Made by a program: the position numbers and the translations under genes. 7,674 bases of DNA from an uncultured Christensenella sp. (GTDB lineage: Bacteria; Bacillota; Clostridia; Christensenellales; Borkfalkiaceae), in the NCBI GenBank assembly GCA_910577875.1, contig CAJTNY010000046.1:1-7674 (forward strand), in the 5' to 3' direction. This document shows, piece after piece, positions 1 to 6,718 of the stretch (positions within the stretch are counted from its first letter, which is position 1; each line of letters opens with the position of its first letter). The notes beneath the pieces were generated by a model, which was given only the letters and a program-made list of their open reading frames with translations, was not told the DNA's origin and did no database searches.

Positions 1-8
1 ATCCTCCG
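1..8 (-). promoter_or_regulatory. Shine-Dalgarno sequence of the next gene (start codon off-window)
   Basis: The minus strand ends with CGGAGGAT, a near-perfect Shine-Dalgarno core (GGAGG, positions 7-3), so a minus-strand gene should begin within a few bases beyond the left edge. By the conserved Firmicutes order spoIVB-spo0A, that gene is predicted to be spo0A, but none of its coding sequence is visible. The same bases form one arm of the inverted repeat at 4-62. Confidence 0.6.
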
Positions 9-62
9 ATTGTGTTAATTTTTTCAGACTGGCAGGTCTTATTTAATTCTACACAATCGGAG
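4..62 (-). repeat. 12-bp perfect inverted repeat, arms 4-15 and 51-62
   Basis: CTCCGATTGTGT (4-15) is the exact reverse complement of 51-62, across a 35-base spacer. The spacer holds a small nested hairpin (AGAC 26-29 with GTCT 36-39). On the minus strand the upstream arm lies between the -35 and -10 hexamers of the promoter at 46-74, and the downstream arm covers the Shine-Dalgarno sequence. A transcript begun at that promoter lacks the upstream arm. A transcript reading through from further upstream would contain both arms and could pair the ribosome site shut. On the plus strand the repeat is followed by seven Ts and resembles a long-loop terminator, but no plus-strand gene is visible that would need one. 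Confidence 0.65.
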
Positions 63-74
63 TTTTTTTATCAA
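46..74 (-). promoter_or_regulatory. Sigma-A-type promoter for the gene downstream of spoIVB
   Basis: Reading the minus strand, TTGATA (74-69; 5 of 6 to TTGACA) is followed by exactly 17 bases and TAGAAT (51-46; 5 of 6 to TATAAT). The predicted start is near position 39, giving a leader of roughly 40 bases that begins with the small hairpin at 26-39 and ends with the Shine-Dalgarno sequence at 1-8. This is the best vegetative promoter match in the window and fits independent expression of the predicted spo0A gene. Confidence 0.6.
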
Positions 75-98
75 GATTTATCGGTTAACCTTTTTTGA

Positions 99-119
99 AC
101 CACGCGACTATCGCGTGGT
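99..119. repeat. Perfect 9-bp dyad with 3-base loop
   Basis: ACCACGCGA (99-107) pairs perfectly with TCGCGTGGT (111-119) around a CTA loop. It is GC-rich in an AT-rich gap. Neither side has a T run in the orientation needed for an intrinsic terminator. It lies 24 bases upstream of the -35 hexamer at 74-69, where an operator or activator site could sit, and it would form a stable hairpin in any read-through RNA. Its role is unknown. Confidence 0.55.
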
Positions 120-133
120 ATTCTATACACAAC

Positions 134-169
134 AAAAAAATTGCTCATAAACCTATGAGCAATTTTTTT
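134..169 (-). terminator. Intrinsic terminator of spoIVB
   Basis: A 16-bp perfect inverted repeat (134-149 with 154-169, loop 150-153) has ATTGCTCATA-type arms and poly-A/poly-T ends, so the minus-strand RNA forms a long stem ending in a U tract. The spoIVB stop codon (171-169) abuts the stem. The sequence is symmetrical and could act in both directions. Confidence 0.9.
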
Positions 170-1185
170 TAATATGAACTTAACATTTTGTCTATCGCTA
201 TTCCGTAACCTCTCGTCGGATCGTTAACAAACACGTGAGTAACCGCTCCGACGAGTTTTCCGTTTTGAACTATCGGACTTCCGCTCATTCCCTGAACTAT
301 TCCGCCGGAAATTTCAAGCAATTGTTTATCGTCGATTTTAATTACAAAGTTTCTGTTATCTTTATTATTTTTGTCAGTCTTTACAATCGAAATATCGTAT
401 TTTTTTACTTCGTTTCCGTGAACGGTCGTATAAATAAAGGCTTTTCCTATTTTAACATCCTCAATACTGCCCTTCTCTATTTTGACAAGTTTTGAAGTAT
501 CGTAAGACGGCGAAACGTTTCCGTAAATCCCGCACGCGCAATTGACAGAAGCATTTCCTATAACCGTTCCGCTTTCAAATGCGCCGCGTAATTCGCCGGG
601 TGTACCCTTGACTCCTTTTTTTACATCATATATAATACAACCATAAACAGTTCCGCCGTTAATTTCAATAAAATTGTTTTTCAAATCGGTTACAGGGTGT
701 CCGAGCGATGCAAACTTATTGTTGACCTTATCAATATATGTTACCGTTCCCACGCCGCTTATACTGTCTTTAACTAGCGTACCTAACCTTTTCGTGCCCG
801 TAGAAAGGTCGACGGCAGGTTCTATATTCATTTTAATGCTCTCACCGCCTCGCGAAACGGTTATAGTATATTTTTTATAATCTTCGTCTAAAATTTTATT
901 AATATCTTTTGTACCTTTAACTTCTATACCGTTGATTTTCTCGATTATATCGCCTGGCTTAATACCACAGTCTCTTGCCGGTGAAAGCATACCGTCGGAC
1001 GTAATAACGTCGCAAATTCCTATTACCTCAACGGTTGTCGTATTTAAAGTAAATCCTGCCGAAAACCCTCCGAGATACAGAGAATTCGTTTCGGCACTGG
1101 CTGTAAGCGGCGAATAAGAAAATACGCAAAGCAATACAGCGAATAATAAAAATAACGTCTTAACAATTTTTTTTCTGAAAAGCAT
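169..1185 (-). CDS. spoIVB: SpoIVB sporulation signalling serine protease
   Basis: SpoIVB is secreted by the forespore into the space between the two spore membranes. In Bacillus subtilis it cleaves SpoIVFA to trigger pro-sigma-K processing. The sequence shows a hydrophobic N-terminal segment (about 8-31, ending at an ASA site) that may be an anchor or signal, a PDZ domain (about 50-125, including GIKPGD), and a SpoIVB peptidase domain (about 133-338). The catalytic triad can be assigned as His163 (SLGHPV), Asp286 and Ser301 (GMSGSP). The spacing of 15 residues between Asp and Ser fits the B. subtilis pattern as I recall it. The strongly conserved VGAVTHVFVNDPT segment is present. At 338 aa it is shorter than the B. 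subtilis protein (about 425), mostly before the PDZ domain. The ATG at 1185 has no Shine-Dalgarno sequence and no in-frame upstream alternative. It is a monocistronic unit between two terminators. Confidence 0.96.
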   Translation of the reverse strand: MLFRKKIVKTLFLLFAVLLCVFSYSPLTASAETNSLYLGGFSAGFTLNTTTVEVIGICDVITSDGMLSPARDCGIKPGDIIEKINGIEVKGTKDINKILDEDYKKYTITVSRGGESIKMNIEPAVDLSTGTKRLGTLVKDSISGVGTVTYIDKVNNKFASLGHPVTDLKNNFIEINGGTVYGCIIYDVKKGVKGTPGELRGAFESGTVIGNASVNCACGIYGNVSPSYDTSKLVKIEKGSIEDVKIGKAFIYTTVHGNEVKKYDISIVKTDKNNKDNRNFVIKIDDKQLLEISGGIVQGMSGSPIVQNGKLVGAVTHVFVNDPTRGYGIAIDKMLSSY

Positions 1186-1190
1186 AACAG

Positions 1191-1219
1191 TATTGTGTGC
1201 AAGGCATCATATAATATTC
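1191..1219 (-). promoter_or_regulatory. Sporulation-sigma promoter of spoIVB (sigma-G or sigma-E type)
   Basis: On the minus strand, GAATA (1219-1215), a 17-base spacer and CACAATA (1197-1191) match the sigma-G pattern GHATR/CATWHTA at 5 of 5 and 6 of 7. The same stretch also reads as sigma-E: GAATATT (1219-1213) and CACACAAT (1199-1192), 7 of 7 and 7 of 8, but with a 13-base spacer that is slightly short. Either way transcription would begin at or next to the spoIVB ATG, implying a leaderless or nearly leaderless mRNA. Sigma-G fits the forespore role known for spoIVB in Bacillus. Confidence 0.5.
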
Positions 1220-1220
1220 A

Positions 1221-1246
1221 AAAAAAGCGGCAAACGCCGCTTTTTT
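1221..1246 (-). terminator. Intrinsic terminator at the end of recN
   Basis: GCGGC (1227-1231) and GCCGC (1236-1240) pair across a four-base loop and are flanked by A6 and T6, giving a strong stem plus U tract on the minus strand. The stem begins within the recN stop codon (1247-1245). It closes the dxs-to-recN unit and separates it from spoIVB. It is symmetrical, so it could also stop plus-strand transcription. Confidence 0.92.
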
Positions 1247-2924
1247 AATTTTTAAATTTTCCTATAAGCTCTTCTGCGTGCTTGCGTGCGGATTCCGACG
1301 CAATACTTCCTGTAAGGCGTAAAATTTCATCTATTTTCTCATTATCGCTAAGGCGCTTGACTTTTGTAAGCGTTTTTCCGCTCTCTTCAGTTTTGAAAAT
1401 GAGAAACTGGGCATCACTTGCCGCGCATACCTGCGGTAGATGCGAAACAGCCAAAATTTGGGTTTTTTTCGATATGCTTTTAAATTTTTCGGCGACCGTT
1501 CCAGCGGTATATCCGCTGATACCCGTATCGATTTCGTCGAATATGTAAGTAGAAATTCCGTTCAAATCTTTAAGTTGCGCTTTTACGGCAAGCATAAACC
1601 TGCTCATCTCGCCGCCGCTTATAACTTTACTTAACGGTTTTAACGGTTCACCTTTGTTAGCCGAGAATGCAAAACTCACCTCGTCGCTTCCGTTTGCGGA
1701 ATTCAAATTAGCCGTTGATTTATCGAAATCTTTGAAATTAACACAAAATTTCGCATCAGGTATATTTAAAGTATGGAGTTCTTTTTCTACGTTAGAACAA
1801 AAATTTTCGGACGCATTTTTTCTCAATTCGGACAATTTTACGCTTAACGAATAAATTTCGTCGTCGCATTTTAAAATTTCCTTTCCGCATTTATCTATTA
1901 TCGCCGAACTCTCGTAGATAGCGTCGTATTCTGCTTTTGCTTTTTCTTTAAAAGCCAAAACCTCTGCTTCGTCTGTGCCATATTTCTTTTTAATGGTTTT
2001 TAAAATATTTAATCTTTCTTCAACTTGTCTTACCTCGTTTTCATCGACAGATAAGTTGTCCGCCATATCGGAAAGCGTTTCCGCAACATCTGAAATTTCG
2101 GTATTCAATCCTTCAAGCCGATTGCAAATATTTAAATATTCGTCGCTAAACCCTGAAATTCTGGACATTTCTCTGTTTGCCGTCGTAAGCAAATCTCCGC
2201 AGCCGCCGTCGTCGTTGAGAACTGCTTTTGCTGTATTTATAGCCGAAAGAATTCTTTCAACGTTAAGAATTAAATTCTGTCTTGTTTTCAGTTCCTCGAA
2301 TTCACCGATTTTTATTCCCGCATTTTCGATTTCGTTAATCTGAAATTCAAGCAAATCGAGTTTCCTCGCCCGCTCTTCTTCATTGCCGCCGAGCGAATTG
2401 ATTTTACCGTATAGCTCTTTCTTTCTTGCAATTAGTTCCGAAAGCCTTGATTTTACAGTTTTTCCGTTTTCTCCGAGAATTCCGTCAATTACCTTTAACT
2501 GATTATCTTCGTTTAAAAGAAAAAAATGCTCGCTTTGACCGTGAACGTCGACAAGATGCTGCGTTATATTTTTAAGCATAGAAACGGTAACTCCGTTTCC
2601 GTTTATTTTTATAGAACCTTTGCCGTCTGATGAAAGTTTACGCGATATTATTAAGTTTCCGTCCGATTCGATATCGTATTCCTCGAGTTTTTTTAGAGCC
2701 TTTGAATTTACGTCAACCGAAAATTCGGCACGGACGAACGCTTCGCGTTCACCGTACCGTATCATTGTTCTGTCAGCTTTACAGCCTAAAATAAAGTTAA
2801 CAGAGTCGAGAATTACCGATTTACCCGAACCTGTTTCTCCAGACAAAACGTTAAGTCCGTTATCGAACTCTATATCTGCTTCATAAATTAAAGCAACATT
2901 TTTAACGAATAATCTGTTTAGCAT
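1245..2924 (-). CDS. recN: DNA repair protein RecN (SMC-like ATPase)
   Basis: RecN is a cytoplasmic SMC-like ATPase that acts early in double-strand break repair, tethering DNA ends and assisting RecA. The sequence shows Walker A GETGSGKS at 29-36, a Q-loop region HGQSEH at 128-133, a coiled-coil-rich middle (about 155-375), the ABC signature SGGEMSR at 436-442, Walker B YIFDEIDTG at 460-468 and the switch His495 (AVSHLPQV). The length of 559 aa is normal for the family. The start overlaps the end of argR by 23 bases and has only a weak upstream AGAG, so translation is probably coupled to argR. No key motif is missing. It is the last gene of the unit and its stop codon runs straight into the terminator. 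Confidence 0.98.
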   Translation of the reverse strand: MLNRLFVKNVALIYEADIEFDNGLNVLSGETGSGKSVILDSVNFILGCKADRTMIRYGEREAFVRAEFSVDVNSKALKKLEEYDIESDGNLIISRKLSSDGKGSIKINGNGVTVSMLKNITQHLVDVHGQSEHFFLLNEDNQLKVIDGILGENGKTVKSRLSELIARKKELYGKINSLGGNEEERARKLDLLEFQINEIENAGIKIGEFEELKTRQNLILNVERILSAINTAKAVLNDDGGCGDLLTTANREMSRISGFSDEYLNICNRLEGLNTEISDVAETLSDMADNLSVDENEVRQVEERLNILKTIKKKYGTDEAEVLAFKEKAKAEYDAIYESSAIIDKCGKEILKCDDEIYSLSVKLSELRKNASENFCSNVEKELHTLNIPDAKFCVNFKDFDKSTANLNSANGSDEVSFAFSANKGEPLKPLSKVISGGEMSRFMLAVKAQLKDLNGISTYIFDEIDTGISGYTAGTVAEKFKSISKKTQILAVSHLPQVCAASDAQFLIFKTEESGKTLTKVKRLSDNEKIDEILRLTGSIASESARKHAEELIGKFKN

Positions 2925-3378
2925 TGCTTATGTACTCTTTAAGTCTTTCCGCGATGATTTGCGTATTATCATTGCTGTCGACTACAATCAATAAAGTATC
3001 GTCGCCAGCGACGCTTCCTATAACTTCCTTAAGTTGGAGAGAATCCACAAACATTCCAGCAGTTGAGCCGTTGCCTCTAAGCGTTTTAATCACAATAAGA
3101 TTATTTGCAAAATTAATAGTCTGAACGCATTCGCGGAACAACGTTTTCATTTTACCTCTGACCGAATCATCGTCGCTTTCAAGACAAGCGTACTTATACT
3201 TTTTCGTAGCGCCTGAAATTTTATACAACTTCAATTCCTTTATATCTCGCGAAATCGTAGCCTGGGTAACGTTGAAATTGAGCTTATTGAGTTCGGAACA
3301 AAGCTCTTCCTGCGTATCGATTTCCATCGTTGTTATAATTTCTAAAATTTTCTGTTGTCTTGCGTTCCTATGCATCAT
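2902..3378 (-). CDS. argR: Arginine repressor ArgR/AhrC
   Basis: ArgR is a hexameric, arginine-sensing transcription factor that represses arginine synthesis and often activates its breakdown. The sequence shows an N-terminal winged helix-turn-helix (about 4-70, recognition segment TQATISRDIKEL) and a C-terminal oligomerisation and arginine-binding domain (about 85-158). The latter has GDDT at 125-128, whose Asp pair contacts arginine in the family. The length of 158 aa is near the usual 150. The first ATG overlaps the nadK stop (ATGA arrangement). A second ATG follows immediately and is better spaced from the Shine-Dalgarno sequence, so the protein may be 157 aa. No arginine genes are in view. 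Its place between nadK and recN is the usual Firmicutes arrangement rather than a sign of local regulation. Confidence 0.97.
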   Translation of the reverse strand: MMHRNARQQKILEIITTMEIDTQEELCSELNKLNFNVTQATISRDIKELKLYKISGATKKYKYACLESDDDSVRGKMKTLFRECVQTINFANNLIVIKTLRGNGSTAGMFVDSLQLKEVIGSVAGDDTLLIVVDSNDNTQIIAERLKEYISNAKQIIR

Positions 3379-4184
3379 TTACTCCATATATTCAGTTTAA
3401 TTAATAATTTATTAAAGAAATCGTTTTCTCTGCAAACAATAAACTCTGCAAAGTTTTGCGATTTTTTTACGTTGACCGTAACGCTTTCGTCAATTGTATC
3501 GACAATTTTACCGTCTAAGATAATATTAAGCGGCATTCTCACATTTAAAGGAAATATTTTAAGCGTGGAATTATCGTTATAAACGACGGGTCTCGAATGA
3601 AGCGAATGTGCGCATATCGGCGTCATAATAAATGCGTTTATATCGGGAGTAAGTATCGAACCTCCCGCCGAAAGCGAATAAGCGGTCGAACCCGTCGGCG
3701 TACTAACAATTATCCCGTCCGACTGATAATTATCTACCGTTGCCCCGTCTATTTCGGCACGCAATTCAACCGTGTTTGTAAAGTCGTTTCCTCCGGTACT
3801 ACGCTGTATGACAAGGTCGTTCAATGCAAGATAAGTTTTCCCTTTACATTCCACTTCGAGCATAGTTCTTTTCTGTGTAATAAAATTCCCGCACACCAAG
3901 CCGATAGCTTCCCCGACTTTTTCAGATTCGTATTCCGTCAGAAAACCCAAATGCCCGTAATTTATACCCAAAATTTTGACTCCGCGTTTTGCACACTCCG
4001 CCGCAACATTCAAAATAGTACCGTCGCCGCCGAGAACGAACAAAACGTCCAGACCGTCAAGGTCGGTAAAACAATTTACAATTATACAATTTATATTTTT
4101 TTCTTCAATCGAATTTCTAAGCCGTTCGAGATAAAGTTTGATTTCACTTAAATAATGTTTATTGTAATAAATTCCCGACTTCAT
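3375..4184 (-). CDS. nadK: NAD kinase
   Basis: NAD kinase phosphorylates NAD+ to NADP+ in the cytoplasm using ATP or polyphosphate and so sets the NADP(H) supply. The MEP pathway started by Dxs consumes NADPH at its second step. Family motifs are all present: GGDGT at 52-56 (with catalytic Asp54), GINYGHLGFLTE at 73-84, the NAD-contacting ALNDLVIQR around 120-128, and SDGIIVSTPTGSTAYSLSAGG spanning 155-175. The length of 269 aa is typical. The start is supported by the usual short lead into the first strand (MKSGIYYN). No Shine-Dalgarno sequence precedes it, while a candidate -10 hexamer sits 8 bases upstream, so it may be leaderless. It is followed by argR with a 4-base overlap. Confidence 0.97.
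   Translation of the reverse strand: MKSGIYYNKHYLSEIKLYLERLRNSIEEKNINCIIVNCFTDLDGLDVLFVLGGDGTILNVAAECAKRGVKILGINYGHLGFLTEYESEKVGEAIGLVCGNFITQKRTMLEVECKGKTYLALNDLVIQRSTGGNDFTNTVELRAEIDGATVDNYQSDGIIVSTPTGSTAYSLSAGGSILTPDINAFIMTPICAHSLHSRPVVYNDNSTLKIFPLNVRMPLNIILDGKIVDTIDESVTVNVKKSQNFAEFIVCRENDFFNKLLIKLNIWSK
3382..3385 (-). promoter_or_regulatory. Ribosome binding site of argR
   Basis: GGAG on the minus strand (3385-3382) lies inside the end of nadK. It is 3 bases from the first argR ATG (3378) and 6 bases from the second (3375). The normal spacing of about 5-9 bases favours the second ATG as the main start. Confidence 0.55.
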
Positions 4185-4192
4185 TTATAGAT

Positions 4193-4221
4193 ATTATAAA
4201 TCTTTTTATACAAATATGCAA
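4193..4221 (-). promoter_or_regulatory. Candidate internal promoter for nadK-argR-recN
   Basis: On the minus strand, TTGCAT (4221-4216) is followed by 17 bases and a perfect TATAAT (4198-4193). The -35 is poor (3 of 6). Transcription would begin about 2-4 bases before the nadK ATG. Its place right after a terminator-like hairpin supports a separate transcription unit, but AT-rich gaps give chance -10 matches easily. Confidence 0.4.
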
Positions 4222-4225
4222 TCAA

Positions 4226-4258
4226 AAAATCAGTTAAATTCATAATTTAACTGATTTT
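4226..4258 (-). terminator. AT-rich terminator/attenuator hairpin containing the tlyA stop
   Basis: A perfect 15-bp inverted repeat (4226-4240 and 4244-4258) closes on a 3-base loop. The minus-strand RNA is a long stem whose 3' arm ends in UUUU followed by UUGAUU. Only three pairs per stem are G-C, so it may act as a partial terminator or an RNA-stabilising end. The stop codon of tlyA (4242-4240) lies across the loop, so ribosomes finishing tlyA would melt the 5' arm. Confidence 0.6.
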
Positions 4259-4998
4259 ATTAATAATTCTTTATTAATTATGCTTTTTGACCCTTTTTCC
4301 AGCAGTATTACGTATTCAAGATTTTTCCCTTTTACAATCGGGGCATTGGTAATTTTAAGCGGAGTTAAACCGCACATCAAAGAAAAATCATAAATCTTAA
4401 AAATTATATTTTTATGAATTTCGCTGTCTTTTACAACTCCGTTTTTACCAACCTTTCTGCTTTCGCATTCAAACTGCGGTTTTATTAGAGCTAAAATTTG
4501 CGCGCCGTTTTCGAGGACTTCTCCGACGGCTTTCAATATATATGTGAGCGAAATAAAACTCACGTCGATAACGGCTCCGTCCAATTTGTCTTTGAAAAGC
4601 GTCTTTTCTAAATACCGCGCGTTAAAATTATCTATCACGACAACATTATCGATTAAAAGCCTGTCATCGAGCTGACTTTCACCGACGTCTATGCAGTATA
4701 CTTTACTTGCGCCGTGTTTTAAAAGACAATCCGTAAAACCGCCCGTACTTGCGCCTATATCGGCAAAAATTTTTTTCTCAACCGAGTAGCCGAAATCTTT
4801 TAAAGCTTTAGCGAGTTTATATCCTCCCGCAGAAACATAGCTTTCTTCCTCTTCTGAGATTTTCAGTTCGTCGCCCTCTTTATAATCGTAAGACGGCTCG
4901 GCTTTTTTACCATTTACGCTGACAAGACCTTTATTTATAGCTGTTGTAGCCTTTGTCCTAGAACCGTATCTCTCCGATAAAAATTTATCTAATCTCAT
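4240..4998 (-). CDS. tlyA: TlyA-family rRNA 2'-O-methyltransferase (YqxC-like)
   Basis: TlyA/YqxC proteins pair an S4 RNA-binding domain with an FtsJ/RrmJ-type SAM-dependent methyltransferase. Mycobacterial TlyA methylates 16S and 23S rRNA ribose and determines capreomycin sensitivity. Earlier 'hemolysin' labels are probably misleading. The S4 domain covers about 1-57 (MRLDKFLSERYGSRTKATTA). The SAM-binding motif DIGASTGGFTD is at 80-90, followed by CIDVGESQL, DVSFISL with Asp145, and LIKPQFE with Lys173. Together with Lys61 these fit the K-D-K-E catalytic set. The linker motif usually read as SRGGxKL is SAGGYKL here, so the Arg is lost. The length of 252 aa is slightly short (about 270 usual). 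The start overlaps the end of dxs by 14 bases, with no Shine-Dalgarno sequence, suggesting coupled translation. Confidence 0.95.
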   Translation of the reverse strand: MRLDKFLSERYGSRTKATTAINKGLVSVNGKKAEPSYDYKEGDELKISEEEESYVSAGGYKLAKALKDFGYSVEKKIFADIGASTGGFTDCLLKHGASKVYCIDVGESQLDDRLLIDNVVVIDNFNARYLEKTLFKDKLDGAVIDVSFISLTYILKAVGEVLENGAQILALIKPQFECESRKVGKNGVVKDSEIHKNIIFKIYDFSLMCGLTPLKITNAPIVKGKNLEYVILLEKGSKSIINKELLIKSVKL

Positions 4999-6718
4999 TT
5001 TTTATATAATCTGTTATTGCTTCGTAACTCAATCCGCGTTCCGCCATCAGCTCTCCCACTCCGCCGTGCGGTATAAATTCATCTCCGTAAGCAAAATTTT
5101 TAATTACTTTCCCGCCACTTGCAAAGTAGCTGTTTACCAAAGAACCGAGCCCGCCCGCAAGAACATTATCCTCTACGGTAACAATATATTTTTCTTTCAA
5201 TCGACTAAGCATATCTTCGTCAAGAGGTTTTACGAATCTAGCGTTTATTACGCTGACTTTTATATTTTGTTCATTCAGAAGCTGTTCGGACGCAAGCGCA
5301 AGCGTAACAGCACGTTCGCCGCAGGCAATAATTACGACGTTGCCGTTTGCTTCTGAAAGCATTTCCCATTTCCCGTAAACTATTTCGCTTTGGCGTTTAA
5401 AAATTCTTTTCCCCTCGCGAGGATACCTTATCGCCAAAGGCGCGTTAAAACCGACGCTGAATTTCAGCATTGCTTCGAATTCTTTTACGTCTTTCGGTAC
5501 GGCGATAGTAAGATTCGGTACGGGACTTAAAAACGACAAATCAAAAATTCCCTGATGCGTTTCGCCGTCCGAGCCCGAAATTCCCGCTCTGTCAACACAT
5601 AGTGTAACGGGTAAATTCTGACTGCATATATCTATTAATATTTCGTCGAAAGAACGTTGCAAGAAAGTCGAATATACAGCATAATACGGTTTTAAACCCT
5701 CTGTTGCCATTGACGCGCACAAAATAGTTGCATGTTCTTCACAGATACCGACGTCAATCGAACGTTCGGGATACTTTTCAAAAAAAGCGCCGAGCCCCAA
5801 ACTCGAAGTCATAGCCGCCGTCACCGCGATTATTTTTTCGTCTTTTTCCGCGAGAGCAGCTAACGTATTCCCGAATATTTCCGAGTATTCATTTGCAACA
5901 TTGTCGGAACTCGAAACTGAAATCCCGTGCGTTGCTTCCGGATTTTCTTCACAGAACTCGTATCCCTTGCCTTTTTTTGTAACAACGTGCATAATGACGG
6001 ACTGTGTTTTAAGCATTTCTTTGACTTCTTTCAACTGCTCTATAATCTGTTCAAGGTCGTTACCGTCATATACTCCTTTATATTTAAAACCGAAACGCTC
6101 GAAAATTTTAGCGTGTTTATCGCACTTTAATTTTTGAGCGTCGTCCCTGCTTAATAATTCAAGGTATTCATGCATACTGCCGACAGTCGGAGCAATTGAC
6201 ATACCGTTATCATTTAAAATAACCAAAATACGCGTATTTAATAAACGCAGGCTGTTAAAAGCTTCGTAAACAAGACCGTTATTAAACGAGCCGTCTCCTA
6301 TAACGGCTATTACATTAAAATCTTTTCCTTCTACGTCACGCGCTTTGGCTATGCCGAGCGCAGCGGAAACTGAAGTTCCTGCGTGTCCCGTATTATAACA
6401 GTCATATTCGCTTTCTTCCCTTTTCGGAAAACCTGAAAGACCGTTTTTTTTACGTATCGTATCAAAATTTCCGGCTCTGCCGGAAAGCAATTTATGAGTA
6501 TAGCATTGATGTCCGACGTCGAATATGATTTTATCGTTCGGCAAATCAAACACGTAATGCATAGCTACGGTTAACTCAACCGAACCGAGATTAGACGAAA
6601 GATGTCCGCCGTTTTTAAAGACAGTGGAAATAATTTTCTGTCTGACAGTTTCACAAAGTTCGGAAAGCTGAGGCAAAGACATATTTTTTATTTGCTCGCC
6701 GCTTATATTTTCAAGCAT
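4985..6718 (-). CDS. dxs: 1-deoxy-D-xylulose-5-phosphate synthase (divergent)
   Basis: Dxs condenses pyruvate and glyceraldehyde-3-phosphate, using thiamine diphosphate, into DXP. This is the entry to the MEP isoprenoid pathway and also feeds thiamine and pyridoxal synthesis. Visible are GGHLSSNLG with His40, the thiamine-binding GDG (141-143) through LNDN (168-171), the pyrimidine domain with catalytic Glu327 (GICEEHA), YSTFLQR, DRAGISGSDGETHQG with Asp384 and His388, RYPREG (431-436), and a C-terminal transketolase domain (about 455-577). It is 577 aa against about 620. The shortfall lies between the thiamine motif and about residue 205, where the family has a long linker. The usual DGHD motif reads DGND (Asn220), and NEMSIS reads NGMSIA. 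These changes make it divergent but all other catalytic residues remain. The start shares one base with the oapA stop (TAATG). Confidence 0.97.
   Translation of the reverse strand: MLENISGEQIKNMSLPQLSELCETVRQKIISTVFKNGGHLSSNLGSVELTVAMHYVFDLPNDKIIFDVGHQCYTHKLLSGRAGNFDTIRKKNGLSGFPKREESEYDCYNTGHAGTSVSAALGIAKARDVEGKDFNVIAVIGDGSFNNGLVYEAFNSLRLLNTRILVILNDNGMSIAPTVGSMHEYLELLSRDDAQKLKCDKHAKIFERFGFKYKGVYDGNDLEQIIEQLKEVKEMLKTQSVIMHVVTKKGKGYEFCEENPEATHGISVSSSDNVANEYSEIFGNTLAALAEKDEKIIAVTAAMTSSLGLGAFFEKYPERSIDVGICEEHATILCASMATEGLKPYYAVYSTFLQRSFDEILIDICSQNLPVTLCVDRAGISGSDGETHQGIFDLSFLSPVPNLTIAVPKDVKEFEAMLKFSVGFNAPLAIRYPREGKRIFKRQSEIVYGKWEMLSEANGNVVIIACGERAVTLALASEQLLNEQNIKVSVINARFVKPLDEDMLSRLKEKYIVTVEDNVLAGGLGSLVNSYFASGGKVIKNFAYGDEFIPHGGVGELMAERGLSYEAITDYIKNEIR

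Noticed and set aside
4..69. Plus-strand intrinsic terminator (12-bp stem plus seven Ts)
   Set aside because: The loop of 35 bases is unusually long and the next gene is expected on the minus strand, so there is no plus-strand transcript to stop. The arms also coincide with promoter and ribosome-site elements.
3597..4151. Plus-strand open frame of 184 codons opposite nadK
   Set aside because: It lies entirely over the well-supported NAD kinase gene, has a Cys/Arg/Phe-rich composition unlike a real protein, and has no recognisable domain. It is a shadow frame.
4205..4228. ARG box (ArgR operator) in the nadK promoter region
   Set aside because: One half-site (ATGCA preceded by AT-rich bases) fits, but the partner half has only 2 of 5 matching bases. 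The match is too weak in such AT-rich sequence.
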